Assembly: GCA_965212025.1 (NCBI GenBank)
Contig: OZ243039.1
Coordinates: 1,364,001-1,428,000, forward strand
Direction of reading: 5' to 3'
Origin: G965212025 sp965212025
GTDB taxonomy: Bacteria; Pseudomonadota; Gammaproteobacteria; Poriferisulfidales; Oxydemutatoraceae
DNA length: 64,000 nucleotides
The notes below the pieces were generated by a model. It made no database searches. It was not told the DNA's origin and saw only the letters and a program-made list of their open reading frames with translations. The position numbers and the translations under genes were made by a program. The stretch's first letter is position 1, and each line of letters starts with the position of its first letter. Positions 61,816-64,000 of this stretch are shown here, in pieces.

Positions 61816-63198
61816 ATGCCAGGCAGTGTTGGAAATTTATTTGGGAAGTACTCGGCTACTTATAGTAAAGCTGGTGAAGGCGCGGGTCGCGTGCCACTGG
61901 GTCCAAAGGAATTGAGGAAGGCGTCTCTAAATGAGTTGCGTGGTTTTGACGGGGATGTTCTTCGCGTCAGCAAGCGTGGTAGCAATTTTCTGGACCGCAT
62001 TGTGTGTTGGCTTGAAGACCGTGTTTTTTCGCTTACGAGCAGCGGTTCAAGGGAGTCAAGTCGGCAATCGTACAGCCGGGAATTTTCTAATGATGTTAAG
62101 GCTGCACTCTTGGAAATAGGCGTATCTGACGATGAAGGAGATATAAAGGATCACAATCTAATAAAACAGATAGAATCTGTTCGGAAGCGTGATTTGCCGC
62201 TACGTTCAGGTTTTGTTCAATCCATACTGCGTGAAGTTGCGTTACAGGCGCGTGACAATGGGCAGAATAGTCTGCCAGATGTTGTCGGCCAAGCGTTTGC
62301 AGAAAAAATAGTTTCTTCTGCAAACGAGAGTGGGCGTCAAACTCAGGTCGGTGGGGAAGTGACTGGCAGAAATTACCCGAATCCGTCTATTCCCGAAATG
62401 ACAACGGAAATTAATATAGCCGGTGGGGAAGACTTTATGAACCAGACTGGTGTTGGCTTCACTGAAGAGCTTTGCCTCTACACACAACATTTGTTTGCTC
62501 CTAGTCTGAACAAGATGTCGAAGGAACGAGGTTGTACTTTAGAGAAGCATCAGCGCGACCAGGTTGTGAGAGACGCGACTTTGCAACTTGCTAAAAGAAA
62601 ATTTCCAGGAGGTGAAGGCGAGGACGATATTTCTGGCACGATGGTGAACGCGAAAAAACTGTTTGAGGGTAAATTTAATGTTAATGCAACCCGAGGTTCT
62701 CCTAAGTCCGTGGAACATTTGAAAGATGTGGTATTTGATGAATCATCACGCGCAATATTCGCAGGAAGATTTGAGGAATATCTGCTTGAAGATTATATCT
62801 CTGAAAGTTTAGACAGATTAGGGGTTGGGTTAGGTGAATCACAAAACCACAGACCATCCATTAAAGATAGGGTAATAAAAGATTTTGAACGGCAATCTTA
62901 CAATAAAATTGTGCGCCCCATGCGTAGTGTTGCCCGTGATATTATTGGTGGGGATAGATTTAATGTTAATAACAAATCTCCAATTAGTGAACTGTTTTTG
63001 GACCATACACATCAAGATAGACAGAATCCTGATATACAGAAACGGCACAAAGAAAATGCAACACAAATTTTTTCTAATCATTATGATGCTGCAGTACTGA
63101 AAGGTAATATTTCGTTGGATGAAGTAGAGACAGTCGCCATAGAGGAATTTATGCAGCAATTTAGACAGGAATTTAAAGAAACTGTTGAGAAGCTGTGA
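61816..63198 (+). CDS. Tandem paralogue family, member E
   Basis: 460 residues from the second ATG, AGGAGG upstream. N-module ~1-145 (VGNLFGKYSATYSKAGEGA, LRVSKRGSNFLDRIVCWLED, RKRDLPLRSGFVQSILREV). Second domain ~205-330 (NQTGVGFTEELCLYTQHLF, VVRDATLQLAKRKFPGGEGE, DDISGTMVNAKKLF). C-domain ~350-460 (PISELFLDHTHQDRQN, SNHYDAAVLKGNISLDEVE, EFMQQFRQEFKETVEKL). N-module DNA is closest to member A while the body resembles C and D, suggesting recombination among copies. The last seven codons form the start of the downstream 342-bp repeat unit. Confidence 0.83.
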   Translation: MPGSVGNLFGKYSATYSKAGEGAGRVPLGPKELRKASLNELRGFDGDVLRVSKRGSNFLDRIVCWLEDRVFSLTSSGSRESSRQSYSREFSNDVKAALLEIGVSDDEGDIKDHNLIKQIESVRKRDLPLRSGFVQSILREVALQARDNGQNSLPDVVGQAFAEKIVSSANESGRQTQVGGEVTGRNYPNPSIPEMTTEINIAGGEDFMNQTGVGFTEELCLYTQHLFAPSLNKMSKERGCTLEKHQRDQVVRDATLQLAKRKFPGGEGEDDISGTMVNAKKLFEGKFNVNATRGSPKSVEHLKDVVFDESSRAIFAGRFEEYLLEDYISESLDRLGVGLGESQNHRPSIKDRVIKDFERQSYNKIVRPMRSVARDIIGGDRFNVNNKSPISELFLDHTHQDRQNPDIQKRHKENATQIFSNHYDAAVLKGNISLDEVETVAIEEFMQQFRQEFKETVEKL

Positions 63199-64000
63199 TG
63201 AGCTGACTATATAAAGTTTAGAGATAACTGCAGAAGGACACATGAGATGGCCTTCTTCTGGCAAAAGGTCTGTAGCGTTAATTTTGCCAAGACATACTTT
63301 TTTTACAGTTGAAGAGTTGTTATTGGAACTGTTTCTGTAGAAGTCAGGGCGGAGCTGTTGTTGGGGCTCCGGAAAGCTGCGGTTATTGCTGGTTTTTTAT
63401 ACAGAAAAACCAGCAGGAAATTCCTCTCCTGCATAATAAAATTTGACATCATTGCCAGCAGATTCCCGGCATTGCCTGCGGATTACCGGTAAAACCTTTG
63501 GCAGCACTGACCACTTGCTTTTCGCTGTTGAGAAGCTGTGATGAGCTGACTATTAAAGTTTAGAGAAAACTGCAGAAGGACACACGAGATGTTTTCTTTT
63601 TGGCAAAGGGTCTCCAGCGTTAATTTTGCCAAGCCGTACCTTTTCTACAACTGAAGAGCTGTTATTGGGACTGTTTCTGCAGAAGTCAGGGTGGAGCTGT
63701 TGTCCGGGCTCCGGAAAGTTGCAGCAGTTTCTGGTTTTTTATACAGATAAACCAGCAGGAAATTCCTCTCCTGCATAATAAAATTTGACATCATTGCCTG
63801 CAGATTCCCGGCATTGCCTGCAGATTACCGGTAAAACCTTTGGCAGCACTGACCACTTGCTTTTCGCTGTTGAGAAGCTGTGATGAGCTGACTATTAAAG
63901 TTTAGAGAAAACTGCAGAAGGACACACGAGATGTTTTCTTTTTGGCAAAGGGTCTCCAGCGTTAATTTTGCCAAGCCGTACCTTTTCTACAACTGAAGAG
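63182..64000 (+). repeat. Tandem 342-bp repeats downstream of member E
   Basis: Units start at ctgttgagaagctgtgatg at 63182, 63524 and 63866 (third unit cut by the window end). Each begins with the last codons and stop of member E and carries its 3' flank. Internal features: a perfect stem GCTGGTTTTT/AAAAACCAGC near 63390 (varied in the other units), a ggagc...ggctcc stem, and AT-rich ctgcataataaaattt. No reading frame of note. Could be the 3' untranslated region of the gene duplicated in place; more copies likely follow outside the window. Confidence 0.93.

Overview
The window looks like chromosome from a gammaproteobacterium with Pseudomonadales/Oceanospirillales-like gene order: tolQRAB-cpoB-queE-queC-tRNA-Lys, carA-carB-greA, mutS-pncC, orn, lepA, thiD/thiE beside rubredoxin, rpe-trpEGDC and purE-purK. 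The order and the protein sequences support this class. I cannot name the genus from sequence alone. The abundance of decayed genes, tandem duplications and lineage-specific multicopy proteins of unknown function suggests a host-associated or otherwise fast-rearranging genome (inference).

Layout. 1-1.66 kb: three tandem copies (~553 bp) carrying the broken 3' end of a DUF2182 membrane-protein gene. 1.6-4.85 kb: a YcfL-like periplasmic protein and a large secreted PDZ protein with about 12 GDD-type repeats. 5.1-16.7 kb: a graveyard of defence and toxin-antitoxin genes. Intact members are an AAA ATPase/PIN-nuclease pair, a DUF4143 ATPase and one DUF1778/GNAT (TacA/TacT-type) pair. Broken members are three DUF6088 (AbiEi-like) genes, an AbiEii-like toxin whose 5' part is repeated eight times, a helicase stump, an HsdM relic, decayed DUF1778/GNAT copies and a duplicated fragment of tolQ. 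A tRNA-Ser lies near its end. 16.8-23.1 kb: Tol system without pal, then queuosine genes, tRNA-Lys and a HIT protein. 23.2-29.1 kb: M23 peptidase-like protein, carAB, greA. 29.2-32.9 kb: two paralogous proteins of unknown function separated by a decayed carB-greA copy, the trace of a tandem duplication. 33.1-52.8 kb: mostly housekeeping (mutS, pncC, cytochrome c, orn, lepA, folP, thiE, thiD, rubredoxin, MATE, amidotransferase, rpe-trpEGDC, YhdH-type reductase, purK, purE), interrupted by a 3 x 105-bp tandem duplication at the rubredoxin/MATE junction. 53-64 kb: a tandem family of five paralogues (one broken) that share an N-terminal module of ~130 residues and have variable downstream domains, with conserved long leaders and 342-bp repeats downstream.

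How it fits together. The housekeeping blocks encode cell-envelope integrity (Tol, CpoB, M23), tRNA modification (QueE/QueC), pyrimidine/arginine precursor supply (CarAB), transcription and translation fidelity (GreA, LepA, Orn), mismatch repair (MutS), and folate, thiamine, tryptophan and purine synthesis. The accessory blocks are defence genes and candidate secreted or lineage-specific proteins. One process recurs: tandem duplication of arbitrary chromosomal pieces (105, ~197, 342, ~553 bp and several kb), followed by decay of the extra copies. The most interesting unexplained items are the 53-64 kb paralogue family, the 29-33 kb protein pair, the ATPase-PIN pair and the eight-fold AbiEii array.
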